This document shows positions 37,103 to 44,925 of a stretch of 64,000 nt of DNA, in pieces; the stretch's first letter is position 1; each line of letters begins with the position of its first letter. Source of the DNA: Thermococcus thermotolerans (lineage in GTDB: Archaea; Methanobacteriota_B; Thermococci; Thermococcales; Thermococcaceae); the NCBI RefSeq assembly GCF_024707485.1, contig NZ_CP102602.1, forward strand, positions 1,488,001-1,552,000, written 5' to 3'. The position numbers were made by a program, and so were the translations under genes. Under the pieces are notes generated by a model. It had not been told where the DNA came from, did no database searches, and was given only the letters and a program-made list of their open reading frames with translations.

Positions 37103-38557
37103 ATGCCAATGGACCCATTAGGAGAAAAAATCAGAGAAATATTTTATGAAGAGAGTGTATACAAAGACCCTCAAAAATCTAAGGTATTTTCATCTCTAAA
37201 TATACCCTCCTATCTAAGGGATTGGCTAGTTAAAAAATTCTCAGATGAAGAAGGAAATATTGACATTGAAGCTATCAGGGAGTTCATTAGAGAGAAAATA
37301 CCAAGGAAGGAAGATGCTCAAGTCCTTAAAGACAGACTAATAAACAAACAGGAACAAGTCTCTATTCTAGCAAAGATTGTTGTTGAAATTGATATAGCTA
37401 CAGGTGAAGCCCTCTTTCACTTACCTGAGTTAGGACTCCCTGAAAGAAAATATCAGGGAAGAGTGGAGAGATATCTAATACAAAAATATGGAGAAGAACT
37501 GCTATCTCTAGAAGGAGCCTGGGGTATTGTAACCCTGGACTGGAGAATTGAAAAAGTTCCTGGAAAATCAAAGGAAGAGGGAAGACTTGTATGTGTTGAT
37601 TTTAAACCATTTAGACCTTATAGGATTGATATTGACTACTATAAGGAAGCCAGAAGGGAGTTTTCAACAGAAGAATGGATTGATGTCTTGTTAAGGGCAA
37701 TGGATTACAATCCTGAGGGATTTATCTCAAAAAAAGCAAAGCTCTGGATGATAGCTAGACTTCTCCCATTTGTTGAAAAAAGAGTTAATCTTATTGAACT
37801 AGCCCCAAAAGGAACTGGTAAATCCTATGTTTACTCACAGTTAAGCAAGTATGGTTGGTTAATAAGTGGAGGTAGTATAAGCAGAGCCAAATTATTCTAT
37901 GATTTAAACAGAAGGAAACCAGGATTAGTGAGCAGATTTGACTATGTTGCCTTAGATGAGATACAGACAGTACATTTCCCAAACCCTGAAGAGCTCAGAG
38001 GGGCTCTTAAAGGATATCTTGAAAGTGGGGAGTATAGAGTTGGTAACCATAGAGGAGTTGGTGAAGCTGGATTCATCCTCCTAGGAAATATTCCCATTGA
38101 TTTCCAAGGGGAAAATAGGAAAGTATTCCTCACTCTTCCTGAGTTTTTCCAAGAATCAGCCCTCATTGATAGATTCCATGGATTCATTAAGGGATGGGAA
38201 CTACCAAGGATAAAAGAAGGCATGAAAGCCAGAGGATGGGCTTTGAATGTTGAATATTTCACTGAGGTCTTACATAGATTTAGAGATGATTTAACATACA
38301 GGGCCATAGTAGATAGCTTATTATATGTCCCATCTCATGCTGATAGCAGAGATGTAGAAGCAATAAAAAGAATTAGTACAGCATTCTTGAAATTGCTATT
38401 CCCCCATGTTGAGAGGCCAGAAGATGTGCATATTGATGAATTCAAAAAATACTGCTTAGACATGGCAATTGAGATGAGAGGGTTCATAAGAAAACAATTG
38501 CACATAATGGACCCAGAGTATTCACCTAATCTTCCAGAGATTGAAGTTATCTACTAG
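37103..38557 (+). CDS. brxL: BrxL: AAA+ ATPase of BREX, without an evident Lon protease domain
   Basis: 484 residues with GGAGG 9 bp upstream. NLIELAPKGTGKSYVYSQLS (near 230) is Walker A; RFDYVALDEIQTVHFPNPEE (near 277) is Walker B; GFILLGNIPID resembles the sensor 1 strand. This is the BrxL core, including the DPLGEKIREIF N-terminus. Longer BrxL proteins have a C-terminal Lon-like domain; here the protein stops soon after the helical lid at EIEVIY, so no protease domain is visible. It closes the four-gene type 4 BREX set. Confidence 0.88.
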   Translation: MPMDPLGEKIREIFYEESVYKDPQKSKVFSSLNIPSYLRDWLVKKFSDEEGNIDIEAIREFIREKIPRKEDAQVLKDRLINKQEQVSILAKIVVEIDIATGEALFHLPELGLPERKYQGRVERYLIQKYGEELLSLEGAWGIVTLDWRIEKVPGKSKEEGRLVCVDFKPFRPYRIDIDYYKEARREFSTEEWIDVLLRAMDYNPEGFISKKAKLWMIARLLPFVEKRVNLIELAPKGTGKSYVYSQLSKYGWLISGGSISRAKLFYDLNRRKPGLVSRFDYVALDEIQTVHFPNPEELRGALKGYLESGEYRVGNHRGVGEAGFILLGNIPIDFQGENRKVFLTLPEFFQESALIDRFHGFIKGWELPRIKEGMKARGWALNVEYFTEVLHRFRDDLTYRAIVDSLLYVPSHADSRDVEAIKRISTAFLKLLFPHVERPEDVHIDEFKKYCLDMAIEMRGFIRKQLHIMDPEYSPNLPEIEVIY

Positions 38558-38591
38558 ACTTTTCACCCATTACTTTGTACTTCAAAATGAG

Positions 38592-39178
38592 TGTAACCCC
38601 CTGTGGTTACAATGGTTACATCCCAGAAATCATTCTGTTGGCTGAATAGAGCCTTTACAAGCCCCCAATAACTGCTGTTTTCATTAGAGATTACATCCCT
38701 CTCCTGTCTCTGATAGCCTAACAGAGCTTGCTCCTGCCTGCTATATGTAACTTTGTAACCACAACTTTGGAATTAAATTTTAATTTTTCATTTTTCCTTT
38801 ATATTTATCAAGGGTTAATACAACTATGTAAAGAAAATTGATGCAACTCAATTGAGGTTACATTGGTTACAATGGTTACAATTACCAGATTCCTCTTTTT
38901 GTTGAAAGAAGGCACAATAGAGCTTTATTTGGCAAAAGAATGAAATGGCTTGAGAGGACTTCATTGGCACAAAAGAAGGCAGGAGCTTGCTGTAACCATT
39001 GTAACCAATGTAACCACAAGGGGTTACAGCAGTTTTTGATACAATTTTTGCAAATCCCTTTTTGCAACAAGAAAAATTGTCATTTTTTGCAGTTTTAGGG
39101 TTTGAAGTCACAACTAGAAAGTATTGTTCAAGCTGTGGTTACACTTGGTTACACCCAAAAAAGTTTGAGGTTGTAACC
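38592..39178. repeat. Iteron array, likely replication origin of the element
   Basis: The 640-bp gap between brxL and the PrimPol gene has at least 14 copies of GGTTACA or its complement TGTAACC. Clusters include 38605/38614; 38856/38865/38874 (period 9); 38991/39000/39009 (period 9, opposite strand) with 39022; 39137/39147 (period 10); and singles at 38592, 38754 and 39172. The two period-9 triplets are inverted relative to each other, 110 bp apart. An AT-rich stretch (38766-38800) lies between clusters. Repeats beside an initiator gene point to an iteron-controlled origin. No other gene is convincing here. Confidence 0.8.
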
Positions 39179-39197
39179 AAAAAGAAAAGTGATGGGG

Positions 39198-42100
39198 TTA
39201 AATTCTCTTGACCTTGAACACTGGAACTTCTGAGTTCTTGAGCACTGAGGATAGTTCAGTACCCATGAGTTCTATGTGTCTCCTGAACTTGGTTAACAGG
39301 AGTTCCTTAACTCTCTCTGCAACTTCCTCTTCATCATTGACACTTATTCTGGTGAGGAGGAGTGCAATGAACCTGTCAAAGCTTATTGACTTCTCATTCT
39401 TAAGCTCCTTGAGGAGCTGGTAGACCTCTTCCCTCAACTCTTCTTCATCAACCCCTCTCATTCTTGTGGCTTTTGAAAGATTCACAACAAGGGCTTTGAT
39501 GACCTTGCCTTTGATTCTGACAGTCTTAACCCTTGCAACATCATTGTACTTGCTATTGATTACCCTTTCAAGCTCTCTCAGACTCTTAATTTCTTCAAAT
39601 AGGGTGTTGTTCTCTCTGAGTATCTTGAGTGCTGAGCTGGTAACAATTAGTTCTCCATCTTCTGTCTTCTTGATGAAACTTGAGTTTTCCAACTTTTCAA
39701 GCATGTCATCAACATAAATTAGCATTTCTGAAACATCATCCTGTTGTGATTCTATCTCCCCTATGAGATTTGCAGTGTTCTCCAGTACCCTATCAATCCT
39801 CTTGACAAGTTCCATTTTGTTGTGCTTCTCTGCAATGACTCTGAGTAGGATTAGTCCCTGCCAAATCTGACTGTAGAGCTTTAGCCTTCTGGAGTGTATG
39901 TCTGTTAAAACATCCCTCATTTTCTTGTAATACATTTTAGCATACTCTGAGAAAGTCATTTTGTACTGGTTCATTATTGAGAGCACTTCATCAAGCATAT
40001 AGTACCCTGTTCCCCCAGTGATTTCTTCAATCAGGTCTATTGTTTCTTCATCTGTGAAGACATATGCTTTCTCTTCCTCATTACTAAGCTTAATCTGGAT
40101 AATCCTATCCTTGAATGCTTCATCATTTGTAACAAATCTGGTATTGCTGGTAACAAAGAGTGTGGCTCTGAGGTCTATGCTGACTGTACTGAGGTCTGCC
40201 CTGCCCCTGCTGATTGATTTAACACCAGTCAAGTAGGATTTTATGAAATCTCTTAGATTGTTGTCTATTTCCCTTGATGACACATCATCAAGCACAATTG
40301 GGAGTGTGGCCAGGCTAAGTGCACTAACAATTCTGAAGTTGCTTTTAGCTTCTTGGATTGAGAGCTTCTTTATTGCAAAGAGTTTCTCTGAGATGAATTC
40401 CATTAGGGTTGATTTTCCCAATCCTGGTTCCTTGCTCCAGACCCAGATAAGGGGCTTCAATCTTAGCTCATTGTTGAAGAAGCTACTGAATAAGGCCCCT
40501 GATACCACTGCAAAGAGCTTGTCATCCCTGATTCTGTTGAAGACTTCCAATGCCTTTTCTATATCTTCCTCTGATACTTTTTCTTGGTAATTTCTGACAT
40601 CTGAGACACTGTATGTCTCATTATAGAATTCTGTGGCATTGTGAGTGTATTTCTTCTTCTCTTCATTCCATTCTACTTCAAAGACTTCTGATACCTTGGT
40701 TATCTTAATTCTGTAATATCTGATGAGTATGTCAAAAACTGCCTGAAGTATGGTCTCTATTTGCTGTTTTGACTTCATTCTAACAAGGGGTGAACCATAC
40801 AAGTACTCTGCTATCCTTCTGAGTGGGGCTTGCCTGAATTCCTCATTTGTGTATTCTGATTGGATTTTGACTGTGTAAAGCCACTCACTTGTTTTCTTCA
40901 TATCATTTCTCTTGACTATGACTTCCTTCAGGATGATTCTTGCCTTGATGAAGTATTCTCTACCTACTAACTGGTCCCCTTCATCATTCTTCTTGTACCA
41001 GGCAAGGGCTATGCTATCCCTGTAAACTTCAACATCCATTATTCTTCCCTTGTTGCTGATTCTGACCCTTCCCAGGAACTTTCTGTTGTAGGTTTGACCA
41101 TGTTTCTTAAGTAACTCAATTATGTCATTTTTGAGCTTTATTATGACATCCTTTGCTTCTGAGAGTTCAATTTTGTTGGCTGAAGCAAACTGACTGAGTC
41201 TTCTATCCTCAAGTAGTTCTCCTTTGTCATTTTGTATAAAGAAGAAGCTAACTGTTGCTATTTTATCCCTACCCTCCTCTTCAGCCTTTTTTGTAATGGA
41301 CTTCACAATGCTCATTCTTTGTTTGTACTCCTCATCACTCAAGAGATTGATGAGTTCTTCTGTAATATAGTAAAGTTGTTCCTCAGTGATTCTTGTATAT
41401 TTGTATATTGTTGCCAGTGTGAAGAACAAGAGGTTGTGTCTTGTCCCAATTGCATAATAATCTTTGATGATGAGGTAGATTTCCTTTGCTATACTGTCCA
41501 ACTTCTCTTCTTCCAAATCAACAACTTCTTCTTCCTCATACTGTTTTTCTGTTCTTGTTTTGGCCTTCTTTTTCTCTTCAAGCTCCTCTATGAGCTTAAT
41601 TATGACTTCTTTCTTTGCTGTTTCATCTGTTTGGTAGATAATCTTTGCCTGTTGCTTTGACTCTTGATTTATGCTCCAGGGGATTCTGATTATTCTAGCA
41701 AAATCATATATGTTGTCTGCCTTGCAATCAGTACCCTCAAACAGCTCTGCCAGGGCTGAGAGTCTCTTGTATTCCCCCTCTTTTAGGGGTGTGTTAAGTA
41801 GTATCTTGATATGTATTCCCCTACCAGAGTGAATTACTGTATATGGTATTCCCCTCTTCTTGAGCTTCTCTTCAAGTAGTGGAGCAATTTTTGTGTTCAA
41901 TTCCTTCATTGTGATAGTCTGGTGTTCTCCCTTATCCAAATCAATATAGGTGACCCTGCTCTCCTTGAGGGCATACTTTTCCTTCCTCTGCTTCTCCTTG
42001 TAGATGAAAATGCTGTGGTAGATGTTGTATTTTTCAAGGTTTTTCATTATCCAGTTCTTGATTTTCTCTGGCTCTTCTTTGAGTTCTCTGATTGTGAAGT

Positions 42101-42290
42101 AGAAGCTCTGTTTCCCCCCTTCTGGTCTTCTGAAGAGTACAATATACCAATCCTCCCTGTCCCCCCAGCCCTGTTCTTCAATATAATATCTTCTAAGGTA
42201 CTCTACAATCTCCTCTGCTGTTTTTTCAGTAATCTTTAAGTGTTCATTACTCCTATTATTATTGAGGATTTGGGTGCTTGCCTCAGCCAT
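39198..42290 (-). CDS. Replication initiator: AEP primase-polymerase fused to SF3 helicase
   Basis: 1030 residues. The N-terminal archaeo-eukaryotic primase domain shows its three motifs: YIDLDKG (Asp 117 and 119), HSGRGIHIKI (His 160) and DFARIIRIPWSIN (near 200). The C-terminal helicase has Walker A EPGLGKSTLMEF (near 620), Walker B LPIVLDDVSS (near 668) and the sensor ATLFVTSNT (near 713), as in SF3/D5-like helicases. PrimPol-helicase proteins open and prime the origin of many archaeal plasmids and viruses. GGAGTGATG precedes the ATG. It is transcribed leftward towards the iterons. Arg codons are AGA/AGG. Confidence 0.9.
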   Translation of the reverse strand: MAEASTQILNNNRSNEHLKITEKTAEEIVEYLRRYYIEEQGWGDREDWYIVLFRRPEGGKQSFYFTIRELKEEPEKIKNWIMKNLEKYNIYHSIFIYKEKQRKEKYALKESRVTYIDLDKGEHQTITMKELNTKIAPLLEEKLKKRGIPYTVIHSGRGIHIKILLNTPLKEGEYKRLSALAELFEGTDCKADNIYDFARIIRIPWSINQESKQQAKIIYQTDETAKKEVIIKLIEELEEKKKAKTRTEKQYEEEEVVDLEEEKLDSIAKEIYLIIKDYYAIGTRHNLLFFTLATIYKYTRITEEQLYYITEELINLLSDEEYKQRMSIVKSITKKAEEEGRDKIATVSFFFIQNDKGELLEDRRLSQFASANKIELSEAKDVIIKLKNDIIELLKKHGQTYNRKFLGRVRISNKGRIMDVEVYRDSIALAWYKKNDEGDQLVGREYFIKARIILKEVIVKRNDMKKTSEWLYTVKIQSEYTNEEFRQAPLRRIAEYLYGSPLVRMKSKQQIETILQAVFDILIRYYRIKITKVSEVFEVEWNEEKKKYTHNATEFYNETYSVSDVRNYQEKVSEEDIEKALEVFNRIRDDKLFAVVSGALFSSFFNNELRLKPLIWVWSKEPGLGKSTLMEFISEKLFAIKKLSIQEAKSNFRIVSALSLATLPIVLDDVSSREIDNNLRDFIKSYLTGVKSISRGRADLSTVSIDLRATLFVTSNTRFVTNDEAFKDRIIQIKLSNEEEKAYVFTDEETIDLIEEITGGTGYYMLDEVLSIMNQYKMTFSEYAKMYYKKMRDVLTDIHSRRLKLYSQIWQGLILLRVIAEKHNKMELVKRIDRVLENTANLIGEIESQQDDVSEMLIYVDDMLEKLENSSFIKKTEDGELIVTSSALKILRENNTLFEEIKSLRELERVINSKYNDVARVKTVRIKGKVIKALVVNLSKATRMRGVDEEELREEVYQLLKELKNEKSISFDRFIALLLTRISVNDEEEVAERVKELLLTKFRRHIELMGTELSSVLKNSEVPVFKVKRI

Positions 42291-42760
42291 GACTCATCAC
42301 TCCTTTCCATCATACCTCTTTCTTTTTCAAAACCAGGAGCTGGGTCAAACACTCTCTCAACTTCCCACTGTGGCACCTCAAGAATTAGTTTCTGAGTGTT
42401 TTTCTCTACATCTATCAGTATTGTGACATCTACTGTGAATCTAGTCCCTGAGAGGCCATATTCAACCATGAGAAGGTCTATGATTGATGTTGGGATTTGG
42501 TATATGACAACATACTTTTTGTAGTTGTACATTTTACTGATGAATTTAATCTTCTCTCCTTTGATGATTATCTCTGCATTTGCCTTGTCTTTTCTTTTTA
42601 GTTCTATGAGGCTGTCAAGGTGTTTCTTTTTGACTGATAAGTAGCCTGCTCCATTTTGAATGTAAACAATTCTCCCTGAGACTGTGATTTTGAACTGTGT
42701 TGCTGTGAGTTGCTCCACAATAACATTATCATCAAGCTGATTGGTGACTTTACCCATCAT
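42236..42760 (-). CDS. Unknown element protein, paralogue with AbrB-like C-terminal segment
   Basis: 174 residues, GGAGGTGA 6 bp before ATG 42760. Shares a plan with the next upstream gene: FKITVSGRIVYIQNGAGYL versus FKFSKKRIYISNEAGYI, then KIKFISKMYNYKKYV versus KIKLITKVLENKYNY, then YQIPTSIIDLL versus YLPVSIMRTLI. The 'I/LPxSI' hairpin recalls AbrB-type domains. Its end overlaps the PrimPol gene by 55 bp, and its start overlaps the upstream gene by 11 bp, so it belongs to the replication operon. Function unknown. Confidence 0.7.
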   Translation of the reverse strand: MMGKVTNQLDDNVIVEQLTATQFKITVSGRIVYIQNGAGYLSVKKKHLDSLIELKRKDKANAEIIIKGEKIKFISKMYNYKKYVVIYQIPTSIIDLLMVEYGLSGTRFTVDVTILIDVEKNTQKLILEVPQWEVERVFDPAPGFEKERGMMERSDESWLRQAPKSSIIIGVMNT

Positions 42761-43160
42761 GGTTCATCACCTCCTTAACCTTCACATAACATAATATTAC
42801 AGAATGCTTAGGATAAAAATTAGAAAAATTGATTTTAGCAAGCACTGAGTTGAATTCAAACTCCAACTCAACATCAGCAGTCAGGGGTTCCTTGAGCTTG
42901 TAAATTCTGATTAGAGTCCTCATGATGCTCACTGGAAGGTAAATCCTGTAATTATACTTGTTTTCAAGAACTTTTGTGATGAGCTTGATTTTATCCCCTC
43001 CCACTTTGATTTCAACTGGAATCTCTTGTGGGAAGCTCACCTTGTTCTTCAAGTCTGATTCCTTGTTGATGATGATATACCCTGCTTCATTGCTAATATA
43101 GATTCTTTTCTTTGAAAATTTGAAAGATTGAGAAGGGGTGAAGCCTGTCACAATGTACAT
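42750..43160 (-). CDS. Unknown element protein, paralogue of its downstream neighbour
   Basis: 136 residues from ATG 43160 with GGGGTGG 7 bp upstream; a TTG at 43178 lies further up in the same frame but would overlap the previous gene and has no ribosome site. It holds RIYISNEAGYIIINK and YRIYLPVSIMRTLIRIYKL, aligned with the 174-residue protein downstream. Possibly a DNA-binding partner of the initiator; this is inference from position and the AbrB-like hairpin. Confidence 0.65.
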   Translation of the reverse strand: MYIVTGFTPSQSFKFSKKRIYISNEAGYIIINKESDLKNKVSFPQEIPVEIKVGGDKIKLITKVLENKYNYRIYLPVSIMRTLIRIYKLKEPLTADVELEFEFNSVLAKINFSNFYPKHSVILCYVKVKEVMNHDG

Positions 43161-43174
43161 GACCAGCCACCCCT

Positions 43175-43660
43175 TCAATTCTCAACTATGATACCTGCCC
43201 TGACATCATACTCATAACCATCAACTCCTTGTATTTCCTGAGCTGTTTCTTTTGCTTCCTTTATTGCATTCTTGAATGCTTCTATGACTTCCTCTTTGTG
43301 TTTTTCAAGGAATTCTGAGAGTTTGAGGTCATCATAGTCTTCATAGTCATCACTGTCAAACCAGTGGCTCTCATTCAAGTCATCATAGAATTCCCAGTCC
43401 TCTTCTCCAATCTTTCTGGCAAAGTAGACTTCTGAAGCAATTATGAACCTGTAAAGCCCCATATGGCCCTCTTTTTCTGCTCTATTGACTGCTCTGAGGA
43501 GAGCTTCAAAGTGTTCTCCATCACTGAATTTGTAATACTCTCTGTGTGCTCTGTGTACTCTACCAAATCCAGTGAGTGCTTCAAAGTATTCATCTTCAAG
43601 TTCTTTGAGCTTCTTCTCATCAATCTTGGTTTGGATATCATCAACCTTACCCCCTGTCAT
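43175..43660 (-). CDS. Acidic element protein of unknown function
   Basis: 161 residues from ATG 43660 with GGAGGTGG 6 bp upstream. Very acidic in its middle (EEDWEFYDDLNESHWFDSDD and on) and helical at both ends (EFLEKHKEEVIEAFKNAIKE). No known domain. A DNA-mimic or anti-defence role would fit the acidity but there is no direct evidence. First gene of the 43.7-39.2 kb leftward operon. Confidence 0.65.
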   Translation of the reverse strand: MTGGKVDDIQTKIDEKKLKELEDEYFEALTGFGRVHRAHREYYKFSDGEHFEALLRAVNRAEKEGHMGLYRFIIASEVYFARKIGEEDWEFYDDLNESHWFDSDDYEDYDDLKLSEFLEKHKEEVIEAFKNAIKEAKETAQEIQGVDGYEYDVRAGIIVEN

Positions 43661-43699
43661 GGCAACCACCTCCATCACCAATCTTCATTTTTATAATAA

Positions 43700-43714
43700 T
43701 ACAAAAAGTACTTA
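43700..43714 (-). promoter_or_regulatory. Element promoter motif, copy 1
   Basis: Minus-strand TAAGTACTTTTTGTA, about 40 bp before ATG 43660, with TTATAAAAA just downstream. It matches 44146-44160 in 14 of 15 bases. A shared promoter or regulator site of the element. Confidence 0.45.
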
Positions 43715-44116
43715 GGGGGTATCAAAAAACAACACCCCTAGGTGCACACTATTGTTTATTTTACTGAGGAAAATGTACAATGTTAGCTTGTTGAATTCTT
43801 GTTTAAACCAGATGCTTTTGACATGGTATTCCTTGAAGATGGCTTGTGTGAAGTCACTGTCAAACTCAATTAAGTCATCATTACCCCTGTGGACAACTTC
43901 CTTCTCAAGCTCCAAGAACACTTCATCATTCCAGCTTGGAATGATGAAGTAAAGCTTGATATTGTCAAACTGGTTGATGAGTTTGTTGTGTAGCTTGAGC
44001 ACTGTTCTATCCTTGACTATGACTTCAAAGTCTCCTTCATCAAGGGGGCACTCATAAAGCCCCCCAACCTCAAAACCATCAATCCCAACCTTATTGTGGG
44101 TACTTGCCCCAGTCAT
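43712..44116 (-). CDS. Element protein of unknown function
   Basis: 134 residues, ATG 44116 with GGAGGTGATG upstream. Mixed alpha/beta composition with several hydrophobic strands (IKLYFIIPSW, KLTLYIFLSKI) and no motif I know. The short distance to the next operon (stop at 43712, promoter motif at 43700-43714) means it is probably a single-gene transcript. Confidence 0.6.
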   Translation of the reverse strand: MTGASTHNKVGIDGFEVGGLYECPLDEGDFEVIVKDRTVLKLHNKLINQFDNIKLYFIIPSWNDEVFLELEKEVVHRGNDDLIEFDSDFTQAIFKEYHVKSIWFKQEFNKLTLYIFLSKINNSVHLGVLFFDTP

Positions 44117-44145
44117 AACTCATCACCTCCTTCATTGTATAATTG

Positions 44146-44160
44146 TACAAAAACTACTTA
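44146..44160 (-). promoter_or_regulatory. Element promoter motif, copy 2
   Basis: Minus-strand TAAGTAGTTTTTGTA, 30-44 bp before ATG 44116, preceded by a TATA-like CTTTTTAAG. It matches the site at 43700-43714 with one mismatch. Confidence 0.45.
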
Positions 44161-44263
44161 AAAAGTTAATCATTATTTCAAACATTTGTGTACAGTAGTG
44201 CATCAATAAAACACCAAAAACATTATAAACTTTTTATTGGTATCCTTGTTGAGGGGATTGGCC

Positions 44264-44677
44264 ATGGAACAGGAGTATTATGTGATGTATGGGATTGATG
44301 CTGGGGATGACTACTTGAAATTCCTCACTGCTGAGGAGTTTGAAAGTGTCAAGGAAGCTATCAAAAAATTCACTAGTAGTGAGTGTGTTTTTTGTGACCT
44401 CCCAGACCAGCAGAGACTTAAACTCTTCAAGAATAATGTGACATACCTAGCAAAGAAGCTAATAGAAAAAAGGGAGCTAGAACTTATTTCAAACAGTGTT
44501 GTATTCCTTGATGGGGATGATGTTGATGATATGGGGTCTGATGATGAGGCTAAAGAGATTATCAACACACTTATAGAGAATGCTGAATTTATCAAAAAAC
44601 TCACAGTAGAGTTTTTATACAGGTTTAGAGTGTTAAGCACTGAGATATTTGTCTTCAAGTTAATATTTGCTGAATGA
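44264..44677 (+). CDS. Acidic element protein of unknown function
   Basis: 137 residues from ATG 44264 with GAGGGGA 6 bp upstream; the frame extends 9 codons further to a TTG with no ribosome site. Acidic, helical, with FLDGDDVDDMGSDDEAKEII (near 85). TATA-like ATTATAAAC lies at about 44222-44230. It converges with the small membrane protein and overlaps it by 23 bp. No family recognised. Confidence 0.6.
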   Translation: MEQEYYVMYGIDAGDDYLKFLTAEEFESVKEAIKKFTSSECVFCDLPDQQRLKLFKNNVTYLAKKLIEKRELELISNSVVFLDGDDVDDMGSDDEAKEIINTLIENAEFIKKLTVEFLYRFRVLSTEIFVFKLIFAE

Positions 44678-44909
44678 TTGTTTTCATTATTTCCATTAGC
44701 TTTTCTATGAGTTCTTGAGTGTTTACTATAATTGTATTTAGGATCATGCTCAGCCTAACACCATGTCTTTGTAATAATCCATATAATGAGTATGTAATGA
44801 TACTAACAACAACTACAGCAATAAGTGTGGGTAGTCTTCTTATCAAAACCACAATGATGTAACTTATGAGCAATATGATTATAAGTTGTGAAATAATCAT
44901 AGCCCCCAT
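44655..44909 (-). CDS. Small membrane protein of the element
   Basis: 84 residues. Two hydrophobic helices (about 4-24 and 27-46), an RHG turn and an amphipathic tail (NTIIVNTQELIEKLMEIMKT). It resembles the small one- or two-helix proteins common on archaeal plasmids and viruses. ATG 44909 or 44900. It lies 16 bp after the integrase stop side, on the same strand, so may follow the integrase on its transcript. Confidence 0.6.
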   Translation of the reverse strand: MGAMIISQLIIILLISYIIVVLIRRLPTLIAVVVVSIITYSLYGLLQRHGVRLSMILNTIIVNTQELIEKLMEIMKTIIQQILT

Positions 44910-44925
44910 CAGAAATTAAGAACAA

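Noticed and set aside
27850-38557. BREX type 1 or DISARM
   Set aside because: No PglX methylase, BrxA, BrxB or DISARM helicase is present; the PAPS reductase-like gene points to type 4.
38848-39111. Cysteine-rich 87-residue reading frame on the minus strand, with a nested 62-residue frame in another register
   Set aside because: It reads through the iterons; the Cys/Asn pattern (CNHCNQCN) comes from the TGTAACC repeat itself. No ribosome binding site.
38592-39178. CRISPR array
   Set aside because: Units are 7 bp at 9-10 bp period in both orientations, with no long repeat or unique spacers, and there are no cas genes.
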